From: Candidatus Aminicenantota bacterium | GTDB lineage: Bacteria > Acidobacteriota > Aminicenantia > JAMOAD01 | Assembly: GCA_027070475.1 (NCBI GenBank) | Contig: JALXDT010000135.1 | Coordinates: 1 to 6,303, forward strand | DNA: 6,303 bases | Direction of reading: 5' to 3' | In this document: in pieces, positions 1 to 5,971 of the stretch | Layout: every line of letters starts with the position of its first letter | Position numbering within the stretch: position 1 is the first letter of the stretch | Program-made: the position numbers and the translations under genes | Notes under the pieces: generated by a model | The model's input: the letters and a program-made list of their open reading frames with translations, nothing else | Told to the model about the DNA's origin: nothing | Database searches by the model: none

Positions 1-223
1 AGATTACAGATAGTAGAGAGATATCTGAGAAAATTCGATAGATTTACATAAAAACATAGATTTAGCATCAAATGTAAAGTTTAACTTAAAAACAACTCTG
101 TTATTTAAATATCAACCATAATTCTATTAGAATAAACATACCTTCCTCTTTATTCCATTTATAACGTAATTTTTTGTGAAATAAGTGTCTTTTTCAAATT
201 GTAACTTCAACCGCATAATATAA
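1..223. other. Upstream region without a convincing gene
   Basis: This AT-rich stretch has no open frame that looks like a complete gene on either strand. Reading from base 1, frame 1 stays open for 16 codons to a TAA at 49-51, and frame 3 stays open to a TAG at 39-41. Either could be the last codons of a gene that begins outside the window, but both are too short to judge. No GC-rich hairpin followed by a T-run is visible, so no terminator for an upstream gene can be placed. The T-run at 172-177 has no stem before it. Confidence 0.5.
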
Positions 224-242
224 TTGACTTTTATTTGAAAAA
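190..242. repeat. 10-bp inverted repeat around the rpsP promoter
   Basis: TTTTTCAAAT at 190-199 is the exact reverse complement of ATTTGAAAAA at 233-242, with 33 bases between the arms. The right arm lies in the spacer between the -35 and -10 boxes of the rpsP promoter. It could be an operator or a chance pairing in AT-rich DNA. The arms contain only one C/G pair each, so a stable hairpin is unlikely. Confidence 0.3.
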
Positions 243-252
243 AAGTTAAAAT
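224..252 (+). promoter_or_regulatory. Sigma-70-type promoter for rpsP-khpA-rimM
   Basis: A -35 box TTGACT (224-229, 5 of 6 matches to consensus) and a -10 box TAAAAT (247-252, 5 of 6) are separated by the ideal 17 bases. The expected transcription start is near A260, giving a leader of about 20 bases that carries the rpsP Shine-Dalgarno. A perfect TATAAT at 219-224 overlaps the -35 box, but its nearest -35-like hexamer, TTGTAA at 199-204, is only 14 bases away, so it is the weaker candidate. The leader is too short for a riboswitch or a ribosomal-protein binding structure. Confidence 0.7.
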
Positions 253-266
253 AAACACTATTTTTT

Positions 267-273
267 GGAGGAG
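267..273 (+). promoter_or_regulatory. Shine-Dalgarno of rpsP
   Basis: GGAGGAG ends 8 bases before the ATG at 282. It is a strong ribosome binding site at standard spacing and fixes the start codon. Confidence 0.85.
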
Positions 274-281
274 AAAACAGG

Positions 282-530
282 ATGGTAGCTATTAGATTAA
301 CAAGAATGGGTAGAAAAAATAGCCCTTTTTACAGAATTGTAGTGGTTGACAAAAGAAAACCAAGAGAAACAAAGGTTATTGATTATATAGGGTTTTATAA
401 TCCACTCAAAGAACCAAGTGAATTTAAAGTGGATACTGAGAAGGCTAAATACTGGTTATCAAAGGGAGCTCAACCTACAGCTTCCGTTAAAGCTATTTTT
501 AAGAAAATACCAGAATTCAAGAACAATTAA
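282..530 (+). CDS. rpsP: 30S ribosomal protein S16
   Basis: This is small-subunit ribosomal protein S16, a component of the 30S body that binds 16S rRNA and supports assembly. The 82-residue length is normal for the family. The N-terminus shows the hallmark pattern: MVAIRLTRMGRK, then the PFYRIVVVD strand and the Lys/Arg-rich KRKPR, followed by IGFYNP at about residues 36-41. The later segment YWLSKGAQPTASV is also typical. The ATG start has a strong Shine-Dalgarno 8 bases upstream and agrees with the conserved N-terminus. It is the first gene of the cluster, directly after a good promoter, with khpA 17 bases downstream. The order rpsP-khpA-rimM is the usual bacterial one. Identification is secure. 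Confidence 0.97.
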   Translation: MVAIRLTRMGRKNSPFYRIVVVDKRKPRETKVIDYIGFYNPLKEPSEFKVDTEKAKYWLSKGAQPTASVKAIFKKIPEFKNN

Positions 531-536
531 ACTTAT

Positions 537-542
537 AGGAGG
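537..542 (+). promoter_or_regulatory. Shine-Dalgarno that fixes the GTG start of khpA
   Basis: AGGAGG lies 5 bases before the GTG at 548. No ATG is available nearby in frame, so this site supports the GTG as the true start. Confidence 0.8.
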
Positions 543-547
543 TTACC

Positions 548-787
548 GTGAAGGACTTAGTAGAAATGATTGCAAAATCTTTAGTTGATCACCCTGAAAA
601 GGTTAATGTAACTCAGCTTGATGGTGAGCAAACAACCATTCTTGAATTAAGAGTGGACCCTCAAGACCTTGGCAAGGTTATCGGAAGACAGGGAAGAACT
701 GCCAGGGCCATTAGAACCATCTTAGGCGCAGCCGGGATGAAACAGAGAAGAAGATATTCCCTGGAGATAATTGAAAAGAGCAAATAA
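548..787 (+). CDS. khpA: KH-domain RNA-binding protein KhpA
   Basis: This is a small single KH-domain protein of the KhpA (YlqC/YloQ-neighbour, DUF-type KH) family, 79 residues, the usual size. The KH signature is clear: the GxxG loop lies in VIGRQGR at residues 44-50 (G46 and G49), preceded by LELRVDPQDLGK and followed by the helix TARAIRTILGAAG. In Firmicutes that have been studied, KhpA pairs with KhpB/EloR, binds many RNAs and affects cell elongation and division. Whether that holds here is inference. The start is GTG with a good Shine-Dalgarno. It lies between rpsP and rimM, its normal place, and rimM begins 8 bases after its stop, so the three are almost certainly one transcript. Confidence 0.95.
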   Translation: MKDLVEMIAKSLVDHPEKVNVTQLDGEQTTILELRVDPQDLGKVIGRQGRTARAIRTILGAAGMKQRRRYSLEIIEKSK

Positions 788-795
788 GACTTTTT

Positions 796-1302
796 TTGAT
801 ATCAATTGGTAAGATAGGAAAACCAATTGGGGTAAAAGGGGAAGTCAACGTACTTCCCCTTACTTCTAATATTTTAAGATATAAAAAGGTAAGGGAGGTA
901 TACCTTCCTGAAAAAAGGGAGGTAGAGTATTTTAAATTCTTATCAAAAAAAATAATCTTAAAGATTAAAGGTATAAATACTTATGAAGAAGCATACCTAT
1001 ATTTAAAAGGTAGGGAAATAAAGATACCGGAAAGTGAAAAATTAGAATTATCAGAAGATGAATATTTTTACAGTGATCTTATAGATTGTCTTTTAATAGA
1101 TGTAAAAGGAAATAGTGTGGGAAAAGTTAAGGCAATCATGGAAGCCGGGAATGAAATCCTTATTGCAGATAATAATGGAGTTGAAATTTTAATTCCTTTT
1201 GTTAAGGAATTTTGTAAGGATGTTGATATTAAAGGGAAAACAATCACAGTTGATATTCCGCAAGAGCTTTTAACTTTAAATGCTCCTATTGACAAAAGCT
1301 GA
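796..1302 (+). CDS. rimM: 16S rRNA processing protein RimM
   Basis: RimM is a 30S maturation factor that binds S19 and helps assemble the 30S head. The 168-residue length is typical. The N-terminal RimM domain starts MISIGKIGKPIGVKGEV (residues 1-17), matching the family consensus. The C-terminal PRC-barrel domain begins near DEYFYSDLIDC (88-98) and carries the conserved IPFVKEF (133-139) and the ending VDIPQELL (152-159). The start is TTG: the frame is closed by a TGA at 772-774, no ATG or GTG lies between, and starting later would remove the conserved GKIGKPIGVKGEV. No Shine-Dalgarno is seen at normal distance, only GAG at 778-780, 15 bases away, so translational coupling to khpA is likely. 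trmD, the usual next gene, is absent. Confidence 0.95.
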   Translation: MISIGKIGKPIGVKGEVNVLPLTSNILRYKKVREVYLPEKREVEYFKFLSKKIILKIKGINTYEEAYLYLKGREIKIPESEKLELSEDEYFYSDLIDCLLIDVKGNSVGKVKAIMEAGNEILIADNNGVEILIPFVKEFCKDVDIKGKTITVDIPQELLTLNAPIDKS

Positions 1303-1318
1303 TAAAAATCGTAATAAT
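1289..1318 (+). promoter_or_regulatory. Probable promoter of frr inside the rimM 3' end
   Basis: A perfect -35 hexamer TTGACA (1289-1294) is followed after 18 bases by AATAAT (1313-1318, 5 of 6 matches to TATAAT). The expected start of transcription is near 1325, about 30 bases before the frr ATG. The -35 lies within the last codons of rimM and the -10 just after its TGA. It would let frr and the following transporter genes be expressed separately from rpsP-khpA-rimM. AT-rich DNA makes chance matches common, but the complete -35 is notable. Confidence 0.55.
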
Positions 1319-1342
1319 TAAATATATCCAATCTAATTAATT

Positions 1343-1350
1343 AAGGAGGA
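1343..1350 (+). promoter_or_regulatory. Shine-Dalgarno of frr
   Basis: AAGGAGGA, a near-perfect anti-16S match, ends 4 bases before the ATG at 1355. It is the strongest ribosome binding site in the window and fits the high level at which RRF is usually made. Confidence 0.85.
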
Positions 1351-1354
1351 TAAA

Positions 1355-1909
1355 ATGGAAAATTTTAAGAAAGAGATGATTAAAGAAATGCAGGAAGTAG
1401 TGGATAATTTTTCCTCGGAATTAAAAAAAATAAGGACAGGAAGAGCTTCATTATCAATACTTGATGGTGTGAAGGCTGAATATTATGGAAATATGATGCC
1501 TCTCAATCAGGTGGCTACCTTAAACATAGCCGGACCTGATATGATAATTATAAAACCCTGGGAAAAAAACATGTTAGGAGTGATCGAAAAAGCCATAATA
1601 GCAGCCAACATAGGTATTACACCCATAAATGATGGAACTCAGATAAGATTGAAAATTCCTCCTCTTGATGAGGAGAGAAGAAGGGAGCTTGTCAAAAAAG
1701 TTAAGAAATATCTTGAGGAGAGAAAAGCAAGTATAAGAAATATAAGAAGAGAGTATAGGGATGTTGTTAAAAAAATGAAAGATGATAAAGAGATAACAGA
1801 GGATGATGAGAGAAGATATTATGATGAAATACAAAAAGAAACAGATAAGTTTATAAAAGAACTTGAGATAGTAGCAGAGAAAAAAGAAGAAGAGATTATG
1901 GAAATTTAA
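1355..1909 (+). CDS. frr: Ribosome recycling factor
   Basis: RRF works with EF-G to split the post-termination ribosome. The 184 residues match the family length (E. coli has 185). The three-helix domain I and the inserted beta domain II are recognisable: IRTGRAS (26-32), the domain II stretch NQVATLNIAGPDMIIIKPWE (51-70), the conserved IPPLDEERRRELVKKVK (101-117), and RNIRRE (128-133) with the functionally important arginine aligned to E. coli Arg132. The ending KDKEIT/EDDERR-like segment and the charged C-terminal helix are also present. In most bacteria frr follows tsf and pyrH. Here it sits behind rimM, with its own promoter candidate and Shine-Dalgarno. The transporter gene wtpB starts 8 bases after its stop, so the two are probably cotranscribed. 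Confidence 0.97.
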   Translation: MENFKKEMIKEMQEVVDNFSSELKKIRTGRASLSILDGVKAEYYGNMMPLNQVATLNIAGPDMIIIKPWEKNMLGVIEKAIIAANIGITPINDGTQIRLKIPPLDEERRRELVKKVKKYLEERKASIRNIRREYRDVVKKMKDDKEITEDDERRYYDEIQKETDKFIKELEIVAEKKEEEIMEI

Positions 1910-1917
1910 TAATAAAT

Positions 1918-2694
1918 GTGAAAAAAAATCTTTTTTTTAACTTTTTTATTTTCTTGGGGGGAATAATATTTATAATTTTTATTATTCTTCCTATTCTTAA
2001 GATTTTCACAAATTTAGACCTTCTCCATATCTTCTCTTTATTCAAAGACAGAGAACTAACTTCTTCAATCCTAATGACATTGTATGCTTCTCTGCTTTCT
2101 ACACTTTTCGGGATTATAGGAGGAATTCCATTAGCTTATATCCTTGCCAATTATAATTTTCCTTTGAAAAAACTTATTGAAGCATTCATAGATATTCCGG
2201 TGGTAATTCCCCACACGGCAGCGGGAATAGCTCTTCTTACGGTGTTTGGTAGAAATGCTTTTTTCGGAAAAATATTCTCGGCGGCAGGGATAAAATTTGT
2301 CAATGAATTTCCCGGAATTGTTCTGGCAATGCTTTATGTTAGTGTACCTTTCCTTATTAATCATGCTAAAGAGGGGTTTAAAAAGATTGATAAGGAACTT
2401 GAAGCTGTATCAAGAACTCTTGGAGCATCCAAATTTACCACTTTCGCAAAAATATCTTTACCCCTTATTAAAGGTGATATTATTTCAGGTTCAATTATGA
2501 TGTGGGCAAGAGGTATTTCGGAGTTTGGCGCTGTTATTATATTAGCATATAATCCGAAAGTTATTTCAACTCTGATTTACGATAGATTCGAATCTTTCGG
2601 ACTTAGATCTTCCGCTCCTTCTGTCGCATTTCTTTTGCTTCTAATAATTTCAATTTTTCTCATTCTGAGAATGATAACCGGTAGGAGAAGATAG
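1918..2694 (+). CDS. wtpB: Tungstate/molybdate ABC transporter permease (WtpB/ModB family)
   Basis: This is the inner-membrane permease of an oxyanion ABC importer. At 258 residues it has the usual size. Hydrophobic segments lie at about 8-30, 48-78, 88-110, 131-148, 186-210 and 234-252. The cytoplasmic EAA loop that contacts the ATPase is clear (E162-A163, L168-G169-A170, F173, L181-P182). IPVVIPHTAAGI (93-104) and ARGISEFGAVIILAYNPK (197-214) resemble archaeal WtpB more than CysT/CysW, which points to tungstate or molybdate, although sulfate cannot be excluded by reading alone. The start is GTG at 1918 with no clear Shine-Dalgarno. The next in-frame candidate, TTG at 1954, would remove part of the first membrane helix. 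The first 45 bases contain runs of 8 A, 8 T, 6 T and 6 G. The wtpC start overlaps its stop. Confidence 0.88.
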   Translation: MKKNLFFNFFIFLGGIIFIIFIILPILKIFTNLDLLHIFSLFKDRELTSSILMTLYASLLSTLFGIIGGIPLAYILANYNFPLKKLIEAFIDIPVVIPHTAAGIALLTVFGRNAFFGKIFSAAGIKFVNEFPGIVLAMLYVSVPFLINHAKEGFKKIDKELEAVSRTLGASKFTTFAKISLPLIKGDIISGSIMMWARGISEFGAVIILAYNPKVISTLIYDRFESFGLRSSAPSVAFLLLLIISIFLILRMITGRRR

Positions 2695-3743
2695 TGTTTA
2701 GGGCAGAGGGGATCAGTAAAAAAATCGGAGATTTTCAGCTTAAAGGCATATCATTTTCCTTGGCGGACAGAGAGATTCTGAGTATTATAGGACCTTCGGG
2801 TGCGGGAAAATCCAGTATTGTAAAAATAATCACAGGTATTATCAGAGCCGAAGGAAAATTGGTTCTGGACGGAGAGGATATCTCAAAATTTCCGCCAGAA
2901 AAGAGAAACATAGGATATATTCCTCAAAATATAGGACTTTTCCCCCATTTAGATGTTAGAGAGAATATTGAATATCCATTGAAAAGAAGAAAATTTCCCC
3001 GCAAAGAGAGGGAAAAATTAATAAAAGAATTTTCAAATGAATTCGGGATAAGTAGACTTCTTCATAGGAGTCCATTGACTTTATCTGGAGGAGAAAAGCA
3101 AAAGGTGGCTCTTGTCAGAGCTTTGATTTATGGTCCTAAGCTTCTCTTGATGGATGAACCCCTTAGCTCTGTTGATTCCCAGAAAAAGGAATTTTACCTT
3201 AATCTTATAAAGGAAATAAAAAAAAGATTTGAAGTTTCTATTATATATGTGACACACAATTTTGATGAGGCGATAACTATTTCCGATAAAATTGTGGTTT
3301 TAAAGGGAGGAAAAATTATAAGAAGAGGAATTCCACAGGAACTCATAGAGAATCCCGAGGACCTCTGGATAGCATCTTTTGTTAAGGAAAAAAATATTTT
3401 TAAAGGCAGTTTCAAGGATGGTATCTTTTGCGCTGAAAATTCAGAGCTCTGTTTTCACACACCTTTTAAAAAGAACGGGGAGGGATTTTTAAGCTTAAGG
3501 GCTGATGAGATCATAATTTCAAAGGATAGGTTTGATTCTTCGGCATTAAATGTTTTTAAGGGCAAGGTAAAAGAGATAGTGGATCTTAACTATAATTGTC
3601 AAATAAATGCTGAGGTTAAGGGGCTTATTTTCAAAGTAATTATCACAAAAAAAAGTTTGGCAAGACTTAAACTTAACCTTGAGGAGGAAATATTTCTTCA
3701 TTTTAAGGCAAATTCGCTCAAAGAACTAAAAGATAATTTTTAA
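2694..3743 (+). CDS. wtpC: Tungstate/molybdate ABC transporter ATP-binding protein (WtpC/ModC family)
   Basis: This ATPase powers the importer with WtpB. All nucleotide-binding motifs are intact: Walker A GPSGAGKSS (33-41), Q-loop Q78, signature LSGGEKQ (130-136), Walker B LLLMDE (150-155), D-loop SSVD (158-161) and H-loop H188. A C-terminal TOBE/MOP-like domain spans about 286-345 (FKGKVKEI to FLHFKANSLK). In ModC and WtpC proteins this domain can bind the oxyanion and inhibit transport, so feedback control is plausible. The length of 349 residues is typical. The GTG start shares its first base with the wtpB TAG stop (TAGTG), and AGGAG at 2683-2687 is 6 bases upstream, so the pair is translationally coupled. 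The stop overlaps the stop of the opposing glycosyltransferase. No substrate-binding protein gene is adjacent. A related sulfate or spermidine-type ATPase is a less likely alternative. Confidence 0.88.
   Translation: MFRAEGISKKIGDFQLKGISFSLADREILSIIGPSGAGKSSIVKIITGIIRAEGKLVLDGEDISKFPPEKRNIGYIPQNIGLFPHLDVRENIEYPLKRRKFPRKEREKLIKEFSNEFGISRLLHRSPLTLSGGEKQKVALVRALIYGPKLLLMDEPLSSVDSQKKEFYLNLIKEIKKRFEVSIIYVTHNFDEAITISDKIVVLKGGKIIRRGIPQELIENPEDLWIASFVKEKNIFKGSFKDGIFCAENSELCFHTPFKKNGEGFLSLRADEIIISKDRFDSSALNVFKGKVKEIVDLNYNCQINAEVKGLIFKVIITKKSLARLKLNLEEEIFLHFKANSLKELKDNF
3740..3743. other. Convergent stop codons interlocked in TTAA
   Basis: The + strand TAA of wtpC (3741-3743) and the - strand TAA of the glycosyltransferase (3742-3740) are both read from the four bases TTAA. 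There is no intergenic space. A loopless palindrome AAGAGCTCTT at 3750-3759 is nearby, but it cannot form an ordinary terminator stem-loop. Confidence 0.9.
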
Positions 3744-4837
3744 CGGTTTAAGAGCTCTTTTATTTTTGATAAATACTCTTTAGCTGCTCTTTCCCATTTA
3801 AAATAGTTTTCCCTTTCTTTAAATTTTTTTAAAATATTCTCCCTATTCTTTTCTTTTTCTTTGAAAAAGTTAAGTATGGAGCTTTCAATTATTTTAATAT
3901 CAGGTTTGTCTATAAAAATGGAAATATCCTCATACAATTCTTTTAAAGAAGAACTGTTTAGAAGAAGGGAAGGGGTTTCACATTTTAAGGCTTCAAGTGG
4001 AGGAAACCCAAAACCTTCATACTCAGAAAGATAAACAAAAAGGTCAAGAGCCGAATAAAAGGAGTTAATATCCGTATCATCAATTCTCTCTTTCCAGTAT
4101 ATTCCGGGATTATTTAATAAAGGTATTACCGTATTGTCATAAATTTTCCCGATAAGTAAAAGAGCAAAATCATTATCAGCTCTTCTTATGTTTTTAAAAG
4201 CTTCTGCTAATTCCTTTACATGTCTTCTCTTGAATATGCTCCCTAAAAAACCGATAAGTTTTCTCTCCTTTATTCCCATTTTTTCTTTAAAATCATTAAT
4301 TCTATCATTCTCAACTCTTTTAAATCTTTCGTTTATTGCAGAATGTATGGGTGCAATCTTTTCTTCTGATATACCGTAATATTTCACTATCTCATTCTTT
4401 GTAAATTTTGATACTGTAAAAATAAGGGAGGCTTTACTAAAGCTTATTCTGCTTTTTATTTCTTTAAGCAATCTCTCCTTAAAAGAGTAATCATCTTTCA
4501 GAACCTTCCATGAAATATCATGTACAGTTAATACGGATTTTCCTCTGTGAAAAAAGGGAAGGGAATAGTTTGTTCCGAAAAAAAGGTCAAATTTTCCCTT
4601 TACTAACTCTCTTATTAACTTTGTATTTTGCCAGTTTGTATAGCCCTTTTCTGAGGGTAAAACTATTTTTTTTACTCCTTTCAATTGACCTGAAAGTTCT
4701 GACTCCTCTTTAAGAAAAAGGGTGTATTCTATATCTTTATCCAACTCAACCATTGAAGTTAAAAGATCAAAAGTATATCTTCCGACTCCTGTGTAGTTTT
4801 TGTTTATCTCATATCCGTCTACAGCTATTCTTATCAT
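3740..4837 (-). CDS. GT4-family glycosyltransferase (MtfB-like)
   Basis: This is a GT-B fold, retaining glycosyltransferase of family GT4, predicted cytoplasmic or loosely membrane-bound, 365 residues and complete. The N-terminal acceptor-side domain has the glycine loop TGVGRY (16-21) and VHD (105-107). VSKFTK (142-147) precedes the domain linker. The C-terminal nucleotide-sugar domain has GSIFKRRHV (199-207), in which Arg-Arg stands where many relatives have Arg-Lys, and the EX7E motif in EGFGFPPLE (E274 and E282). The pattern resembles the MtfB-like mannosyltransferase group, but the sugar and acceptor cannot be read from the sequence. It starts within the stop of the upstream glycosyltransferase gene (ATGA overlap), with AAGAG (4843-4847 on this strand) as a modest Shine-Dalgarno. 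It ends by overlapping the wtpC stop by 4 bases. Confidence 0.92.
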   Translation of the reverse strand: MIRIAVDGYEINKNYTGVGRYTFDLLTSMVELDKDIEYTLFLKEESELSGQLKGVKKIVLPSEKGYTNWQNTKLIRELVKGKFDLFFGTNYSLPFFHRGKSVLTVHDISWKVLKDDYSFKERLLKEIKSRISFSKASLIFTVSKFTKNEIVKYYGISEEKIAPIHSAINERFKRVENDRINDFKEKMGIKERKLIGFLGSIFKRRHVKELAEAFKNIRRADNDFALLLIGKIYDNTVIPLLNNPGIYWKERIDDTDINSFYSALDLFVYLSEYEGFGFPPLEALKCETPSLLLNSSSLKELYEDISIFIDKPDIKIIESSILNFFKEKEKNRENILKKFKERENYFKWERAAKEYLSKIKELLNR

Positions 4838-5937
4838 TTTATCTCTTTATAGAAATTTAGGGTTTTCTCAGCAGCTTTTTCCCAAGAGAGTTTTGTTGAA
4901 AGTTTTTCAGCATCCTCTTCTTTGTCGAAACTTTCTATAGAAAGGAAATTATTGATTTTCTCAGCCATATCTTTTGAATTTAGAGGATTAAAGTAGAGTG
5001 GATAGTCTCCGAAAACTTCCCTGAAGACAGGAAGATCGGAAGCAAGAACAGGCTTTTTTAGGTAGATAGCTTCTAAAATCGGGAGCCCGAACCCTTCATA
5101 TAAAGAGGGGAAAATAAGAGCCTGTGTGTTTTCGTAGAGGAATTTTAGTTCCTGCCTTGATATATAGTCTGTTATGATTATATTTTCTCCTATGTTTAAC
5201 TTTGGAATCTGCCCGAAGATTTCCTTGTAGGCCCATCCTTTTTTACCGACAACAATAAGCTTTACTTCAGGATTTTTTTCTTTGATAATTGAAATCGCTT
5301 TTAAAAGCCTTGAGAGATTTTTCCTTGGTTCTATTGTTCCTACGAATAAAAAATATTTTTCAGGGATTTTAAAGGAGGGTTTTTTTGATTTAATTTCATT
5401 TATGTCCGAACCTTCATATATTACCCTTATCTTTTTCTCTAAATTTTGATTTTGTGTGATTTCAAGAATTTTTGATTTTGTAAACTCTGAAACAGCTATT
5501 ATTCCATCTGCTTTTTCCACCTCTTTTTCAAAGGATTCTTTAAAATATTTCACAGCCTCCTCCATAACAAGGAGTGGTTTTTCAATAAAGCACAAATCAT
5601 GCACTGTGATGATTTTTTTCTTTCCTCCGGGAAGAGTTTTGGGAACAGGGGAGTGAACAATATCTATCTTCCTTAAAAAAAATAATCCCAATGGGGGGAA
5701 TTTGATTTTATACCAAAGAAAATTTAAAAGTGATACGGGAACTCTAAAATCTTTTATCTTTATATTTTTAAATTCGGGCAAACTATTTTTGTCTATTCTG
5801 TCCTTAAAAGAGGAGGAAAAAAGAAGATACCTGTTTTCCCGATCAATCTTCGAAAGCGCAGTTAAAAGGCCTCTGAGATACACCCCCACACCGCTTTCCT
5901 CTTTCAAAAAGGGTCTTATATCAAATCCTATGTTCAT
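4834..5937 (-). CDS. GT4-family glycosyltransferase (MtfB-like), second copy
   Basis: This is a complete 367-residue GT-B glycosyltransferase of family GT4. The start MNIGFDIRPF and the glycine loop SGVGVY (15-20) are standard for the MtfB-like subgroup. VHD lies at 112-114 and AVSEFTK at 148-154. The C-terminal half carries FVGTIEPRKNL (198-208), with the Arg-Lys pair (R205, K206) that contacts the nucleotide-sugar phosphates in relatives, and EX7E in EGFGLPILE (E281 and E289). Donor and acceptor are unknown. It is similar in plan to the next gene downstream, with which it overlaps by ATGA, so the two are probably made together. No Shine-Dalgarno precedes its ATG. Instead a TATAAT ends 5 bases upstream, which could give a leaderless transcript. 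It follows the upstream glycosyltransferase by 22 bases. Confidence 0.93.
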   Translation of the reverse strand: MNIGFDIRPFLKEESGVGVYLRGLLTALSKIDRENRYLLFSSSFKDRIDKNSLPEFKNIKIKDFRVPVSLLNFLWYKIKFPPLGLFFLRKIDIVHSPVPKTLPGGKKKIITVHDLCFIEKPLLVMEEAVKYFKESFEKEVEKADGIIAVSEFTKSKILEITQNQNLEKKIRVIYEGSDINEIKSKKPSFKIPEKYFLFVGTIEPRKNLSRLLKAISIIKEKNPEVKLIVVGKKGWAYKEIFGQIPKLNIGENIIITDYISRQELKFLYENTQALIFPSLYEGFGLPILEAIYLKKPVLASDLPVFREVFGDYPLYFNPLNSKDMAEKINNFLSIESFDKEEDAEKLSTKLSWEKAAEKTLNFYKEIK

Positions 5938-5942
5938 AAAAG

Positions 5943-5971
5943 ATTATATCTTAGAATTTTTAATAAATGAA
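5943..5971 (-). promoter_or_regulatory. Possible internal promoter giving a leaderless mRNA
   Basis: On the - strand a perfect TATAAT (5948-5943) lies 5 bases before the ATG at 5937. A weak -35, TTCATT (5971-5966, 3 of 6 matches), is 17 bases upstream of it. Transcription would start at about the A of the ATG, and no Shine-Dalgarno is present. TATAAT is common by chance in such AT-rich DNA, and the gene can also be read from upstream, so this is tentative. Confidence 0.3.

Noticed and set aside
7..27. CAGATA/TATCTG hairpin near the left edge
   Set aside because: A 6-bp stem with a 9-base loop and no T-run after it; too weak for a terminator and likely by chance.
1068..1331. Open frame on the - strand opposite rimM
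   Set aside because: It lies antisense to a well-conserved gene, has no family features and no ribosome binding site of note.
1574..1834. Open frame on the - strand opposite frr
   Set aside because: Antisense to a clear frr gene; the composition is that expected from the reverse of Lys/Arg-rich codons.
2131..2500. Open frames on both strands inside wtpB
   Set aside because: Both are in other frames of a permease with intact motifs and show no recognisable protein features.
3194..3415. Open frame on the - strand opposite wtpC
   Set aside because: A shadow of the ATPase gene, with no domain and no ribosome binding site.
3750..3759. AAGAGCTCTT palindrome as a bidirectional terminator
   Set aside because: It has no loop and would form only a few pairs in RNA; it also lies within the last codons of the glycosyltransferase gene.
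4188..4713. Two + strand open frames opposite the first glycosyltransferase
   Set aside because: Phe/Leu/Ser-rich readings typical of the antisense of Lys/Glu-rich genes; the - strand gene has all GT4 motifs.
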